NCBI RefSeq assembly: GCF_019402665.1
Contig: NZ_VSST01000050.1
Span: forward strand, 62,001 to 126,000
DNA: 64,000 nucleotides
Direction of reading: 5' to 3'
Source: Bradyrhizobium canariense
Lineage (GTDB): Bacteria > Pseudomonadota > Alphaproteobacteria > Rhizobiales > Xanthobacteraceae
Shown: positions 17,198 through 25,557 of the stretch, in pieces
Layout: each line of letters begins with the position of its first letter
Numbering within the stretch: the stretch's first letter is position 1
The notes under the pieces: generated by a model
Seen by the model: the letters and a program-made list of their open reading frames with translations, nothing else
Told to the model about the DNA's origin: nothing
Databases searched by the model: none
Made by a program: the position numbers and the translations under genes

Positions 17198-19645
17198 AGC
17201 ACGCTGGCCGAAATCGGCGAGCAGCTTTGCGATCTCGGCCGCGGGCCGCGCAGCGCTGAACAAGAAGCCCTGCACTTCGTTGCAGCCTTCGGCGCGCAAC
17301 CACGCGAGCTGATCCTCGGTCTCGACGCCTTCCGCGGTCGTGGTGATGTTGAGGCTGCGGCCAAGCCCCGAGATCGCGCGAACGATCGCGACGCAATCGG
17401 GCCGCCCTGCCAGATCCTTGACGAAGGAGCGGTCGATCTTGATCTTGTCGAAGGGGAAGCTGCGGAGATAGCTGAGGCTGGAATAGCCGGTGCCGAAATC
17501 ATCCATGGAGATGCTGACGCCGAGCTCGCGCAACTGATGCAGGATGGCGAGATTGGCGTCGGTCTCGGCCAGGAAGATCGACTCAGTGATCTCCAGCTCG
17601 AGCCGCTTCGGCGACAGGCCGGACTGCGCCAGTGCCGAGATCACGACCTGAACCAGATTGCGGCTTCGGAACTGCGCCGGCGACAGATTGACCGCGACCT
17701 TGACGTCGACGGGCCATTTCACCGCCTCGGAGCAAGCTACGCGCAGCACCCACTCACCAAGCTGGGTGATCAGGCCGATGTCCTCGGCGACCGGAATGAA
17801 CTCCGCCGGCGAGATCATGCCCTTGTCGGGGTGATGCCAGCGCAGCAGCGACTCGAAGCCGGAGATGCGGTCGGAGGCGATCGAGACCAGCGGCTGGTAG
17901 TGCAGCTCGAACTCGCCATTGGCAAACGCGCGGCGCAGATCGAGCTCCATGTCACGGCGCTTCTGCGCCTGCAGATCCATCTCGCGCTCGAAGAAATGAT
18001 GCACGCCGCCGCCGTCGGATTTCGCCCGGTACAGCGCCATATCGGCGTTGCGCATCAACTCTTCCGACGTCGTACCGTCGCCCGGCGATAGCGCGATGCC
18101 GATGCTGGCGCCGATCACCATCTCCTGACCCTCGATCTCGTAGGGCGCCTTCAGCAGGTCGATCAGCAAGCCCGCGCAGGCGCTGGCCTCGTTGGGCGTG
18201 ACGTCGGCCGCCAGGATCACCGCGAACTCGTCACCGCCGAGCCGGGCCGCGAGATTGGCGCCGCGGACCGCGGTGCTCAGACGGGTGGCAACCTCCTTCA
18301 ACAGGCGGTCGCCCACCGGATGGCCGAAGGAATCGTTGACGTTCTTGAACAGGTCGAGGTCGAGGTAGAGCACGCCGACCCGCTTTCCGCTGGCCTGGTC
18401 GAGCGCCTGCTTCAAGCGCTCCTGGAAATATTCGCGGTTCGGCAGATCGGTGAGCCCGTCATGGTGCGCCATGTGGGCGATCCGCGCCTCGGCCTTGCGC
18501 CGTTCGGTGATGTCGACCACCGCGACCAGATATCCGTCGCGATCGTCGAAGGCGACGCGGCGGCCGAAGGTCAGCACCTCGATCTCGCTGCCGTCGGCGC
18601 GCAGATGCCGCCAGTTGCGCGAGGAGTGATAGGCGTCGCCGACGCGTTCGAGCGCCTCGGCGTGGCTGCCCCATTCGTCCTGCGGCCAGATTTCGTGCAA
18701 TTTCATGCGCAGGAAGGTGGCGCGGCTGTAGCCGTAATGCTGGACCGCGGCGTCGTTGACGCTGAGAAACTGCTTGCTCGCGGCGTCGAACACCCACATC
18801 GGCATCGGGTTGTTGTCGAACAGCAGGCGGAAAGAGGCGTCGCGCCGCTTCAACACAGTGACATCCGAGATCGTCAGCGAGACCACGTCGGCAAACGCGG
18901 TGGCGCTCAGCCGGAGATGGCGTCCGTCGCTCTCGATCTCGAGCTGCTCGCCGCGACCGCCGGAGACGGCTTTGAGCAAGAATTCCATGACTTCAACCGA
19001 GGCCAGCAGCGTGTCCCCCTCGCCGATGCGGCGCCACAGCAGGCTCGCCCCTTCGGCCTTCAGCAGCAGCGCCGCACTCTTGTTGTGGTGCACGACCTGG
19101 AGATCGAACGGCTTGCCATCCGCGTCGCGCAGCGTCGCCAGCGAGACCACCGCGTCGTCGGTCGAAGCGAAGATCGCGTCCAGGAGATTGTATTGCGCGC
19201 CGCGTTCGTTGATGTAGGCGCCGACCAGCGTCGCGCCCCAGCGCGATGCGGTCGGAAGCGCCAGCACATCAAACGTCCTGACCATGCCGTCGCGCACGCA
19301 ATGGGCGCTGGCCAGGTGTGGCCGCCCGTTGGCGAGCGCGCTCGCCGCGGCTTCCAACAGCGCGGTAGCGCAATCGGGCGAGAGCGCGGCAACCGGGATG
19401 TCCCAGCGCTCTTCGCCGAGCCATTTCTGCACGTAGCGTCCGCTGCGCGACAGTTCGAGCGCGCCGTCGCCCTTGAGCAGCGCGATGTGGTCGGCGAGCC
19501 GTCCCAGGCTGCCGAGCATCACGTCCTCGTAGCGCGGCAGCCGTTCGCCCGGCTTCAACGCGGCACGCCATTTGCGCTGAAGCACCGGGATGTCGTCGAA
19601 CATTTCGGCGGCCGGTTTTCCCGACACTTTCTTCACGGCACTCAT
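17183..19645 (-). CDS. PAS-GGDEF-EAL cyclic-di-GMP protein
   Basis: An 820-residue cytoplasmic signalling protein. The N-terminal 260 residues hold two PAS-like regions that are hard to class, followed by a clear PAS/PAC (SFRLLFDNNPMPMWVFDAA to VDITERR, about 270-380), GGDEF (ARLGGDEFAVIL, about 468) and EAL (GFESLLRWHHP, DDFGTGYSSLSYL, AEGVETEDQ). The cyclase motif is intact. The product-inhibition site RxxD upstream of GGDEF reads RGAN, so feedback inhibition is probably lost. The EAL signature is ESL with the catalytic Glu kept. Both activities are possible. The ATG at 19645 gives a normal N-terminus. There is no obvious operon partner. Confidence 0.92.
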   Translation of the reverse strand: MSAVKKVSGKPAAEMFDDIPVLQRKWRAALKPGERLPRYEDVMLGSLGRLADHIALLKGDGALELSRSGRYVQKWLGEERWDIPVAALSPDCATALLEAAASALANGRPHLASAHCVRDGMVRTFDVLALPTASRWGATLVGAYINERGAQYNLLDAIFASTDDAVVSLATLRDADGKPFDLQVVHHNKSAALLLKAEGASLLWRRIGEGDTLLASVEVMEFLLKAVSGGRGEQLEIESDGRHLRLSATAFADVVSLTISDVTVLKRRDASFRLLFDNNPMPMWVFDAASKQFLSVNDAAVQHYGYSRATFLRMKLHEIWPQDEWGSHAEALERVGDAYHSSRNWRHLRADGSEIEVLTFGRRVAFDDRDGYLVAVVDITERRKAEARIAHMAHHDGLTDLPNREYFQERLKQALDQASGKRVGVLYLDLDLFKNVNDSFGHPVGDRLLKEVATRLSTAVRGANLAARLGGDEFAVILAADVTPNEASACAGLLIDLLKAPYEIEGQEMVIGASIGIALSPGDGTTSEELMRNADMALYRAKSDGGGVHHFFEREMDLQAQKRRDMELDLRRAFANGEFELHYQPLVSIASDRISGFESLLRWHHPDKGMISPAEFIPVAEDIGLITQLGEWVLRVACSEAVKWPVDVKVAVNLSPAQFRSRNLVQVVISALAQSGLSPKRLELEITESIFLAETDANLAILHQLRELGVSISMDDFGTGYSSLSYLRSFPFDKIKIDRSFVKDLAGRPDCVAIVRAISGLGRSLNITTTAEGVETEDQLAWLRAEGCNEVQGFLFSAARPAAEIAKLLADFGQRASRAA

Positions 19646-19855
19646 GGCAGTCCCCAACGCACTTTCCGCTGCATCCAATGCAGCCGCGCTTAACGGCGTG
19701 TAAAGAGCGCACGAGCGCGGGTTCCGTTCGGCGATTATGACAGTTTAAAGTCGGGCGTTGGTTAGTGGGCGTTAGAGACTGTGACGGTTTTGCGAAGGCG
19801 TTGCGTAGGAGGCGCGTGAGACCGAAGCTTTGGCGCACCGCTGCATCAGCATCGT

Positions 19856-19930
19856 CATTGCGAGCGCAGCGACGCAATCCAGAATCTCTCCGCGGCGGCA
19901 GACTGGATTGCTTCGCTGCGCTCGCAATGA
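19856..19930. repeat. REP-type palindrome, family A
   Basis: An imperfect inverted repeat: CATTGCGAGCGCAGCGACGC on the left pairs with GCTTCGCTGCGCTCGCAATG on the right, and the inner part CAATCCAG pairs with CTGGATTG. The loop is about 20 bases. Size and palindromic form are those of rhizobial extragenic REP elements. One copy was found in this window. Confidence 0.8.
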
Positions 19931-20052
19931 CGGAGTCTCTGGGCGGCAGCGTCACGCTTCCATTCACATTTTCGATCGCAGACGCACCTTCGCATCCTCG
20001 CGGCGCATTCGCCCGAGCTTTGCTTCGATGCCTCACCCTCAAATGAAAAGAG

Positions 20053-20166
20053 GGCGCAGGGAAGACCGGGTGCCGGCTGGCACCCGCGGTCCACTGTGCG
20101 AGATTGTCGTAAGAACATTGCACAGCGGCATACAGGTGAAGCCTGAACATCCGGCCTTCCCTGCGC
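20053..20166. repeat. Long-range inverted repeat, candidate structured RNA/DNA element
   Basis: Arms GCGCAGGGAAGACCGG (near 20053) and CCGGCCTTCCCTGCGC (20151-20166) pair at 15 of 16 positions and enclose about 80 bases. Inside the first arm region is a perfect GGGTGCC-GGCT-GGCACCC hairpin. A further hairpin (CGCTC...GAGCG) follows around 20189-20206. From memory, similar blocks recur between genes in Bradyrhizobium genomes; I could not check this. No coding signal is present. Confidence 0.55.
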
Positions 20167-20553
20167 AGTGGTTTTACGGCTTTATGTCGCGCTCTCCCCG
20201 GGGAGCGATGCACTATTGCCCCCGTCGCCTTGCGGATGGCTGATGCACGCGCCCCGGTTGGGCCGCGACATCACCGCAACGCTTGGCGCACAGACCCCGG
20301 GCGCCAGGACCACACGATTTCGCCGTACGCCGATCACACCGGTCGTGTGCGCGGCGGCTTCGCTCACGGTTGCCCGCCCTGCGAAACCCTTCGCGCCGAT
20401 GTGGCCCACGTCCACCGCCGTCCGGCCCGCGTTCGTGACGATCGCGATACGCCCCTCTTCCTTGGGCCGGAGTGAGGCGAAATATACGTAATTCCGAAAT
20501 TCGGTAAAGTGGAATATTTTGAGCCACGCGGGTTGACCGGCAGCTTGGGTGTT

Positions 20554-20568
20554 TTGCCCGACGGGCAA
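20554..20568. repeat. Short perfect palindrome at end of structured block
   Basis: TTGCCCG-A-CGGGCAA, a seven-base stem with a one-base centre, twelve bases before the REP palindrome at 20580. It looks like the 3' boundary of the structured block rather than a terminator, since no T-run follows. Confidence 0.5.
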
Positions 20569-20579
20569 CGCGATATCTT

Positions 20580-20657
20580 GTAGCCCGGATGAGCGAAGCG
20601 ACATCCGGGATTCCTACCACGAGCTGTCCCGGGTATCGCTTCGCTCACCCGGGCTAC
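20580..20657. repeat. REP-type palindrome, family B, copy 1
   Basis: GTAGCCCGGATGAGCGAAGCG on one side and CGCTTCGCTCACCCGGGCTAC on the other form the outer stem; CATCCGGGA and TCCCGGGTA lie inside. Two further diverged copies of the same family are at 31869-31947 and 33687-33755. Confidence 0.85.
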
Positions 20658-20687
20658 GAGACCTACCGGACTGCACGCGAGTCGCGA

Positions 20688-20882
20688 CTAGTCCTCGCTG
20701 GACGTCGCCAAGCGATTGCGCAGATGGGCCTGCGACAACAGGAAGAACAATGCGCGCTCGCCATGATATTTGGCGGACGGCCGGGTGCGCTCGAAGCCAT
20801 CGGCAAATTTCTTGCCGGATTGGTCGCACACCTGCCACCGCCAGCCGAACCGCTTACGCCTGGTGAGGATCACTTCGAACAT
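20688..20882 (-). CDS. Small basic protein, conserved-looking, unknown
   Basis: 64 residues beginning MFEVILTRRKRFGWRWQVCD and continuing GKKFADGFERTRPSAKYHGE and RALFFLLSQAHLRNR. The pattern of strand, W-W-V-C-D, G-W/F-E-x-T-R, A-x-Y-x-G-x-R-A-L-F-x-L-L recalls short hypothetical proteins that I have seen in rhizobial genomes, which is why I accept it despite a weak ribosome-binding site. Codon use fits the rest of the window. It starts inside the repeat-rich region and ends 30 bases from a REP palindrome. Function unknown. A longer GTG start at 20927 is possible. Confidence 0.6.
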   Translation of the reverse strand: MFEVILTRRKRFGWRWQVCDQSGKKFADGFERTRPSAKYHGERALFFLLSQAHLRNRLATSSED

Positions 20883-21265
20883 GCCGACGAGCTTGGCCCC
20901 TGCTCCTTGCCGGTCTCGCAGACGCACGAGCCTGCTCCGGCCTCCCCCGTTGGAGTGATGTCCGACATATAACGCGGCAGGATGGAAAGCGAATAAAATT
21001 GATTATCGGAAATAGGTATCTTGCACCGGCTGTGAGCAAGTCGCGGCGACGCTGGAATAAGCCGGCGGTGCCGGTGTTGATCGGTCCTGCTTGGTAGCGC
21101 TGACAAAGCTACTCAAATCGCAACACCAAACGGAGCAGCGGAGAGCATCTGCTTTGCACACGGGACTGGCGGTAATGAGATATGGGGGATCCGTGCGCTG
21201 AATGAGAAGCGTTCACCAGACACGGAGATCAGCGTCAGGCCGCATGCGGTATCACCGCTCAAGCA
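20883..21265. other. Intergenic region without a recognised feature
   Basis: 383 bases. The part 20975-21020 is AT-richer and may hold the promoter of the small gene on the minus strand. I see no tRNA, repeat or coding signal here. Confidence 0.4.
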
Positions 21266-22339
21266 CTACCGCGCGACGACTTCCACCTCGCCGTCGACGC
21301 CGTTGACGACGTTGAAACCGCGCTCGTAGACCTTGCCCTCGTTCTTGGCGATGGCGCGGTATTCGCCTTCGGAGAGCACGACGCGCGGAAAGGCGCCGAT
21401 CGATTCCTTGATGACGTCGCCGCCCGGGGTCAGCACCGACCAGGCAGTGTTGGCGAGCGCTTCGCCGCCCCTGTCGCTGACGAGCTTGAGCGTGATGACG
21501 GCGGCGCGGTGGGTGATGGTGACGTCGGTGAGCTTGCTGGCCTGGACGCGGATGTCCGAGCGCACCACCGAATTGGCGTCGCCGTAATTCGAGATGATGT
21601 AGTAGGTGCCCTCCGGCAGGAGCACGACGTCACCTGCGGCGACGTTCGGCACCAGGGAGGCGCGCTCGCCGGATTCGAACTGGCTGCCCTTGTAGATCGC
21701 GAACGAGATCTGGTTCTGCGGAATGCGGCTGGTGCCGACGCGGCCCTCGATGCGCAAGCCGCCGGCGGGCAGCACGAAGGATTCCCGGTCGGTTTCGGCC
21801 TTCAGGCTGACGGTGCGCACCGCGCTGACCAGGCCAAAGGCGACGTGCACGACGTAATTGCCGGGCGGCAGCACGATGTTCGGCGTGGCATTGCGGTCCT
21901 CGCGGATCAGCTTGAAGGTGCCGTTTTCGTCGGGACGATCGGCAAACACGCGCCAGACCAGGCCGCTGGTGATCGGCGGGGTGTCCTTGCCGTATTTGGC
22001 CGTCAGCGACAGCACGCCCTGTCCGGGCACGGCCGCGTTGAGCGGCGGGGCGGACGGCACGGTCGTGACCGCGGGCGGCGGCATGCTGGGCGTGGTCGGC
22101 TGCAACAGGGTCGGCGGCAGGCTCGGTGGTCCGGCACCCGGGCCGGAGGGCGGCGCCAGGCTGACGGCACCGCCGGGATCGGGCACTGAAGCCGGCGGTA
22201 CCGGCGGCGGACGATCGGAGAAAAGCTGCGCCTGCGCAGCATTTTGGCCAAGGGTATAGAGGCAGGCAGCAAGGACCAAGGCCGGCAGCAGCGATGCGCT
22301 GCGCCGCCATCCGATGATGCCGTCACCCCCGAGAATCAT
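21266..22339 (-). CDS. Exported Pro-rich protein with carboxypeptidase-like beta repeats, unknown
   Basis: 357 residues. A signal peptide (LLPALVLAACLYTLGQNAAQA) is followed by a 70-residue Pro/Ser/Thr-rich linker and then a beta-rich region. Recurrent strand-turn pieces such as LPPGNYVVHVAFGL, LPEGTYYIISNYGD and LSEGEYRAIAKNEG share L-P/S-x-G-x-Y, which suggests three copies of a small beta-sandwich (CarboxypepD_reg/SpaA-like, by pattern only). It is probably periplasmic or outer-membrane associated. It is divergent from the patatin gene with a 240-base gap. I know no specific function. Confidence 0.75.
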   Translation of the reverse strand: MILGGDGIIGWRRSASLLPALVLAACLYTLGQNAAQAQLFSDRPPPVPPASVPDPGGAVSLAPPSGPGAGPPSLPPTLLQPTTPSMPPPAVTTVPSAPPLNAAVPGQGVLSLTAKYGKDTPPITSGLVWRVFADRPDENGTFKLIREDRNATPNIVLPPGNYVVHVAFGLVSAVRTVSLKAETDRESFVLPAGGLRIEGRVGTSRIPQNQISFAIYKGSQFESGERASLVPNVAAGDVVLLPEGTYYIISNYGDANSVVRSDIRVQASKLTDVTITHRAAVITLKLVSDRGGEALANTAWSVLTPGGDVIKESIGAFPRVVLSEGEYRAIAKNEGKVYERGFNVVNGVDGEVEVVAR

Positions 22340-22579
22340 GCCACCTGCTTTTCACCGAAAACGCGGCAAATTCAAGCCTCTGTCCCCCTGAGAAATACGG
22401 CCCGACAGGTTTTGGAACCCGGTTGACGCCTGCGTGATTACCCGAGAGGCAGCCGCGCCTCGCCATACTCCTGCCCCGCGCGCTTCCCAAACCGGCATAA
22501 ACCATGCTTCGGCCCGGTTCTGGCGGAGCGCGAGTACGGTGCCTAGTCTGATGGCGGGTCCCGGCGTAGGAGAGTTTCG

Positions 22580-23620
22580 GTGCTGGACATATTGAAGGGT
22601 CGGGGTTCGAACAGCGATAAGGTCACCGAGAAAGTCGGCCTGGGCAGCATCCGCCGGCCGGTCATCGGCCTTGCGCTTGGCGGCGGCGCGGCGCGCGGCT
22701 TCGCTCATATCGGCATTATCCGGACCCTGCTCGCCAACGGAATCGTGCCCGACGTCGTGGTCGGCACCTCGATCGGCGCGGTGGTCGGCGGCCTCTATGC
22801 GGCCGGCCGGCTCGATACGCTGGAAGAATGGGGCCGCAGCCTGCAAGGGATGCGCAACATCCTCGGCTACCTCGACATCCGCCTCAACGGCTCCGGCCTG
22901 ATCGGCGGCGAGAAGCTGGCGACCCGGCTCGAGGCCGCCTGCGGCCAGAGCCAGATCGAGGACCTCCCGGTCAAGTTCGCCGCCGTCGCGACCGAGGTCC
23001 GCACCGGCCACGAGATCTGGCTGACGCGCGGCCGCGTGGTCGACGCGATGCGCGCCTCCTACGCGCTGCCGGGCATCTTCTCTCCGGTCCTGATCGGCGA
23101 TCGCTGGCTGGTCGACGGCGCATTGGTGAACCCGGTGCCGGTCTCGGCGGCCCGCGCGCTCGGCGCGGAAATCGTCATCGCCGCAAATCTTTCCAGCGAC
23201 ATCTTCACCTATTCGACGACGGTCTATTCGCACGGCGCGATGCCTGAACCGGTGATCCCCGCGGCCGAAGAGCCGCCGTCAAAGCGGCGCTTCCCGAGAT
23301 TCTTCTCGCCCGAGAAGACGGTGAAGCGCGAGTTCTTCGGCGGCGGCAGCGCCCGGCCCGGCCTCTCTTCGGTGATGGTCGACGCCTTCAACATCATGCA
23401 GGACCGCATCACCCGCGCCCGCCTCGCCGGCGATCCGCCCGATATGCTGATCACACCGCGGATCGGCCAATTCGGCTGGTTCGATTTCCACCGCTCCGAG
23501 GACCTCATAGCCCTGGGCACCCGCGCTGCCGAGCGCGCGCTGGAGTCCATCCAGGAGGCAATCCACGAACTGGCACCCGCGCCCGAGGGCGCCGCGCCCA
23601 AAGCCGACCAGCAGGCCTGA
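22580..23620 (+). CDS. Patatin-like phospholipase (RssA/NTE type)
   Basis: 346 residues with the full patatin set: LALGGGAARGFAHIG (oxyanion glycine loop), VVGTSIGAVVGG (GxSxG, catalytic Ser in GTSIG) and VDGALVNPVPV (catalytic Asp in DGA). Layout and length match bacterial RssA/YchK-like proteins with a 70-residue C-terminal extension. It should hydrolyse acyl ester bonds of lipids near the inner membrane. The GTG at 22580 follows AGGAGAG. The convergent CBS-domain gene ends 17 bases after it; patatin and CBS genes are often neighbours in rhizobia (from memory). Confidence 0.93.
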   Translation: MLDILKGRGSNSDKVTEKVGLGSIRRPVIGLALGGGAARGFAHIGIIRTLLANGIVPDVVVGTSIGAVVGGLYAAGRLDTLEEWGRSLQGMRNILGYLDIRLNGSGLIGGEKLATRLEAACGQSQIEDLPVKFAAVATEVRTGHEIWLTRGRVVDAMRASYALPGIFSPVLIGDRWLVDGALVNPVPVSAARALGAEIVIAANLSSDIFTYSTTVYSHGAMPEPVIPAAEEPPSKRRFPRFFSPEKTVKREFFGGGSARPGLSSVMVDAFNIMQDRITRARLAGDPPDMLITPRIGQFGWFDFHRSEDLIALGTRAAERALESIQEAIHELAPAPEGAAPKADQQA

Positions 23621-23637
23621 TCAGGCGGTCTTACTGA

Positions 23638-24066
23638 TCAGGCGGTCTTGATGTAGTCGCGCAGAGCTTCCTGCTCGGACTCGTATTCCTGCACCCGGCG
23701 CTTGACGATGTCGCCGATCGAGATCAGGCCGACCACCTTGCCATTGTCGACCACGGGCAGATGGCGGAACTTTCCGGTGGTCATCATCTCCATGAGCTCG
23801 GCGACCGTGTCGGTCTCCTTGCAGGTGACGACCTTGCGGGTCATGACCTGAGCGACCGGCTCCTCGAGCGCGCCGGCGCCGCGCTCGCCGATCACCCGCA
23901 CGATGTCGCGCTCCGACAGGATGCCTTCCAGCCGGCTCTGGTTCATCACCAGCACCGCGCCGATCTTCTTCTCGCCGAGCAGTTTGACCGCGGCCGCCAG
24001 CTTCGCGTCCGGCTCGACGCTCATGATCTGGTGGCCCTTGGTGTTGAGAATCGAACGTACCGTCAT
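23638..24066 (-). CDS. CBS-domain pair protein
   Basis: A 142-residue stand-alone Bateman module: two CBS domains (about 8-65 and 73-135). Markers are SVEPDAKLAAAVKLLGEKKIGAVLV, GILSERDIVRVIGERG, ELMEMMTTGKFRHLPVVDNG and GLISIGDIVKRRV. The GSER-D and G-S/I-GD patterns are typical of adenosine-nucleotide binding. No effector domain is attached, so it presumably regulates a partner in trans. The start at 24066 gives the MTVRSILNTKG opening seen in this group. Confidence 0.92.
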   Translation of the reverse strand: MTVRSILNTKGHQIMSVEPDAKLAAAVKLLGEKKIGAVLVMNQSRLEGILSERDIVRVIGERGAGALEEPVAQVMTRKVVTCKETDTVAELMEMMTTGKFRHLPVVDNGKVVGLISIGDIVKRRVQEYESEQEALRDYIKTA

Positions 24067-24255
24067 TGTCGCCTCCCTAAATCGGAACCGTCCGCTGTTC
24101 GCGGTCCGGACTTGTTCTTCGAGTCTTCAACTAACAGTTTCAGCGCCGGTTTCACGCTCAGGCGCTTTGCGAAGCATCGCCTCTAGCGGCCTGTCGCTTC
24201 GGAACATTCTTCTCGGGAATGATGGATGAATTCGGGCGGCGCCGCAAGCGCCGGT

Positions 24256-25092
24256 TCAAATACGGCCCGAAATGTCCTGCGATGACGCATCCGCAGCATC
24301 GCTTCGCACGCGCGGCACGGGATCAAACAGCGTGAACAGCAACAGGCCGGCAAGGAAGCCGCCGATATGCGCCTGCCAGGCAACGCTCGTGGTCTCGCTA
24401 TCTACGCCGATCGCGCCGACGCCGAAGACGATGTTGACGCCGAACCACACCGCGAGGAAGCCGAGCACCCGCCCGTCGCGCAACGCGCGCGACAGCGGCA
24501 GCGCCGGAACTCTTGCGGCGGTATCGGCATCCGATCGGCTGAATGACAGGAAGCTGCCGCGAACGAAGGCGAAGCGAATCGCCGCCGCCATCGCGCCCGA
24601 CACCGAGGCCGAGGCGCCGATCATCGGCGCCACCGCGTGCTCGTGGGTGACGAGATGGGCGAGCGCGCCGGCCGCCGCCGTCACCGCGAGGAACAGGAAG
24701 AACCTGATGGCGCCAAAGCGCCGCGCCAGCGCGCTGCCGAACGGCAACAGCCACAACACGTTGAAGCCGATATGGGTGAGATTGGCGTGGAGCAGCGAAT
24801 AGGTGACGAAGGTCCAGACCTTGGCGCCGGCCCCGCCGGGGATCTCCAGATTCAGCAGCGAGGAATCGTAACGCTTGGGGATGAAACCGAAGACGTCGAT
24901 GGTCCAGTTCTCGAGCTCCGGCGGCAGCAGCACCCGCAGATGGATCACCGCGAGCAAGAGGATATAGGCCGTCAGCGCGAACGGCAGCGTCAGGATCGGC
25001 TCGCGCGGAGCCTCCTCAACGACGGCCGGCACTGCCAGCGAAGCATCTTGCGACGGAGGATCTTGCGGCGGAGAATTTGGCGGGGAATCCAA
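24256..25092 (-). CDS. Rhomboid-family intramembrane serine protease
   Basis: 278 residues with about six membrane helices. Rhomboid landmarks: ANLTHIGFNVLWLLPFG (the loop-1/helix-2 HxxxN element), APMIGASASVSGAMAA with the catalytic Ser in the GAS turn (GASA instead of the usual GASG), and QAHIGGFLAGLLLF with the catalytic His. The first 35 residues are Pro/Gln/Ser-rich and cytoplasmic. No ATG or GTG fits the N-terminus; a TTG at 25092 is the best start, so the exact N-terminus is uncertain. A minus-strand terminator-like hairpin lies 100 bases upstream (25182-25216). Confidence 0.88.
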   Translation of the reverse strand: MDSPPNSPPQDPPSQDASLAVPAVVEEAPREPILTLPFALTAYILLLAVIHLRVLLPPELENWTIDVFGFIPKRYDSSLLNLEIPGGAGAKVWTFVTYSLLHANLTHIGFNVLWLLPFGSALARRFGAIRFFLFLAVTAAAGALAHLVTHEHAVAPMIGASASVSGAMAAAIRFAFVRGSFLSFSRSDADTAARVPALPLSRALRDGRVLGFLAVWFGVNIVFGVGAIGVDSETTSVAWQAHIGGFLAGLLLFTLFDPVPRVRSDAADASSQDISGRI

Positions 25093-25181
25093 GGCGGCTT
25101 CGCTTTCAGGCGCGAACGGAGCGACAGGCTTGACGACAGGCCTTGGAGATAGTCGCCTTTGCCCGCCCTGCGCAAGTGCAC

Positions 25182-25216
25182 AAAAGGAAAAGGCAGGGCC
25201 CTGGGAAAGCCCTGCC
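25182..25216 (-). terminator. Intrinsic terminator or attenuator upstream of rhomboid gene
   Basis: On the minus strand the hairpin GGCAGGGC-loop-GCCCTGCC is followed by TTTTCCTTTT, a T-rich tract. On the plus strand the tract is A-rich, so it acts only on minus-strand transcripts. No gene lies immediately upstream on that strand; it would end a transcript that starts near 25390 or attenuate rhomboid expression. Confidence 0.6.
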
Positions 25217-25392
25217 TATCCGTGTCGGACTTCCGGTACCCAGAGAGACGGGAATATCCCCACCCCTCCCCGCGGCCGGTGACCAAACTGTTTGACGCCT
25301 GTGTACAGGCCTCGCCGAGAACCTGGAGAAAAGCGGCGAAGCTTGCGACCGCGATCACCATAGCAGCGGCGTGGCGCGCGGAAAGCGCATAG

Positions 25393-25408
25393 TTAACTTA
25401 ACGTTAAC
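25393..25408. promoter_or_regulatory. CtrA-type binding site
   Basis: TTAA-CTTAACG-TTAAC, an exact match to the CtrA consensus TTAA-N7-TTAAC used by alphaproteobacterial cell-cycle regulation. It lies 150 bases upstream of the PAS_5 gene start and about 300 bases upstream of the rhomboid start on the other strand. Confidence 0.6.
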
Positions 25409-25557
25409 GACGCAAAGGCAGCGCCAGGGACGCCGAAAACGCCGCTGCGGCATGGACGCTGCAAAGCCCCTCCTGCACAACAACACAGGGATCGCGGCTG
25501 CACTGAAGCGGGACAGGTTTGTCCCGCGAGGTTGCGCCCCGGGGTAAGCGTTCAGTC

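Larger units (their letters stand above)
19646..20687. other. Repeat-rich intergenic region
   Basis: About 1.04 kb without a convincing gene. It is built of a REP-type palindrome (19856-19930), a structured block (about 20030-20570) and a second REP palindrome (20580-20657), listed separately. Several open frames cross it on both strands, but they run through the palindromes, have arginine- and proline-heavy composition and no ribosome-binding sites, so I treat them as non-coding. Confidence 0.65.
25093..25557. other. Intergenic region with terminator and CtrA-type box
   Basis: 465 bases between the rhomboid and PAS_5 genes. It holds the minus-strand terminator (25182-25216) and the TTAA-N7-TTAAC box (25393-25408). 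An open frame runs through on the minus strand, but it lacks a good start and overlaps the rhomboid N-terminus, so I do not call it a gene. Confidence 0.55.

Noticed and set aside
19765..20491. Several overlapping frames of 80-140 codons in the repeat island
   Set aside because: They translate palindromes, differ in every frame and have no ribosome-binding sites; treated as non-coding.
21060..21130. tRNA-like stretch in the intergenic region
   Set aside because: No T-loop GTTCGA consensus or acceptor stem could be formed; no tRNA was found in the window.
25093..25361. Minus-strand frame upstream of the rhomboid gene (about 120 codons)
   Set aside because: It overlaps the rhomboid start in another frame, crosses a terminator hairpin and has no good start.
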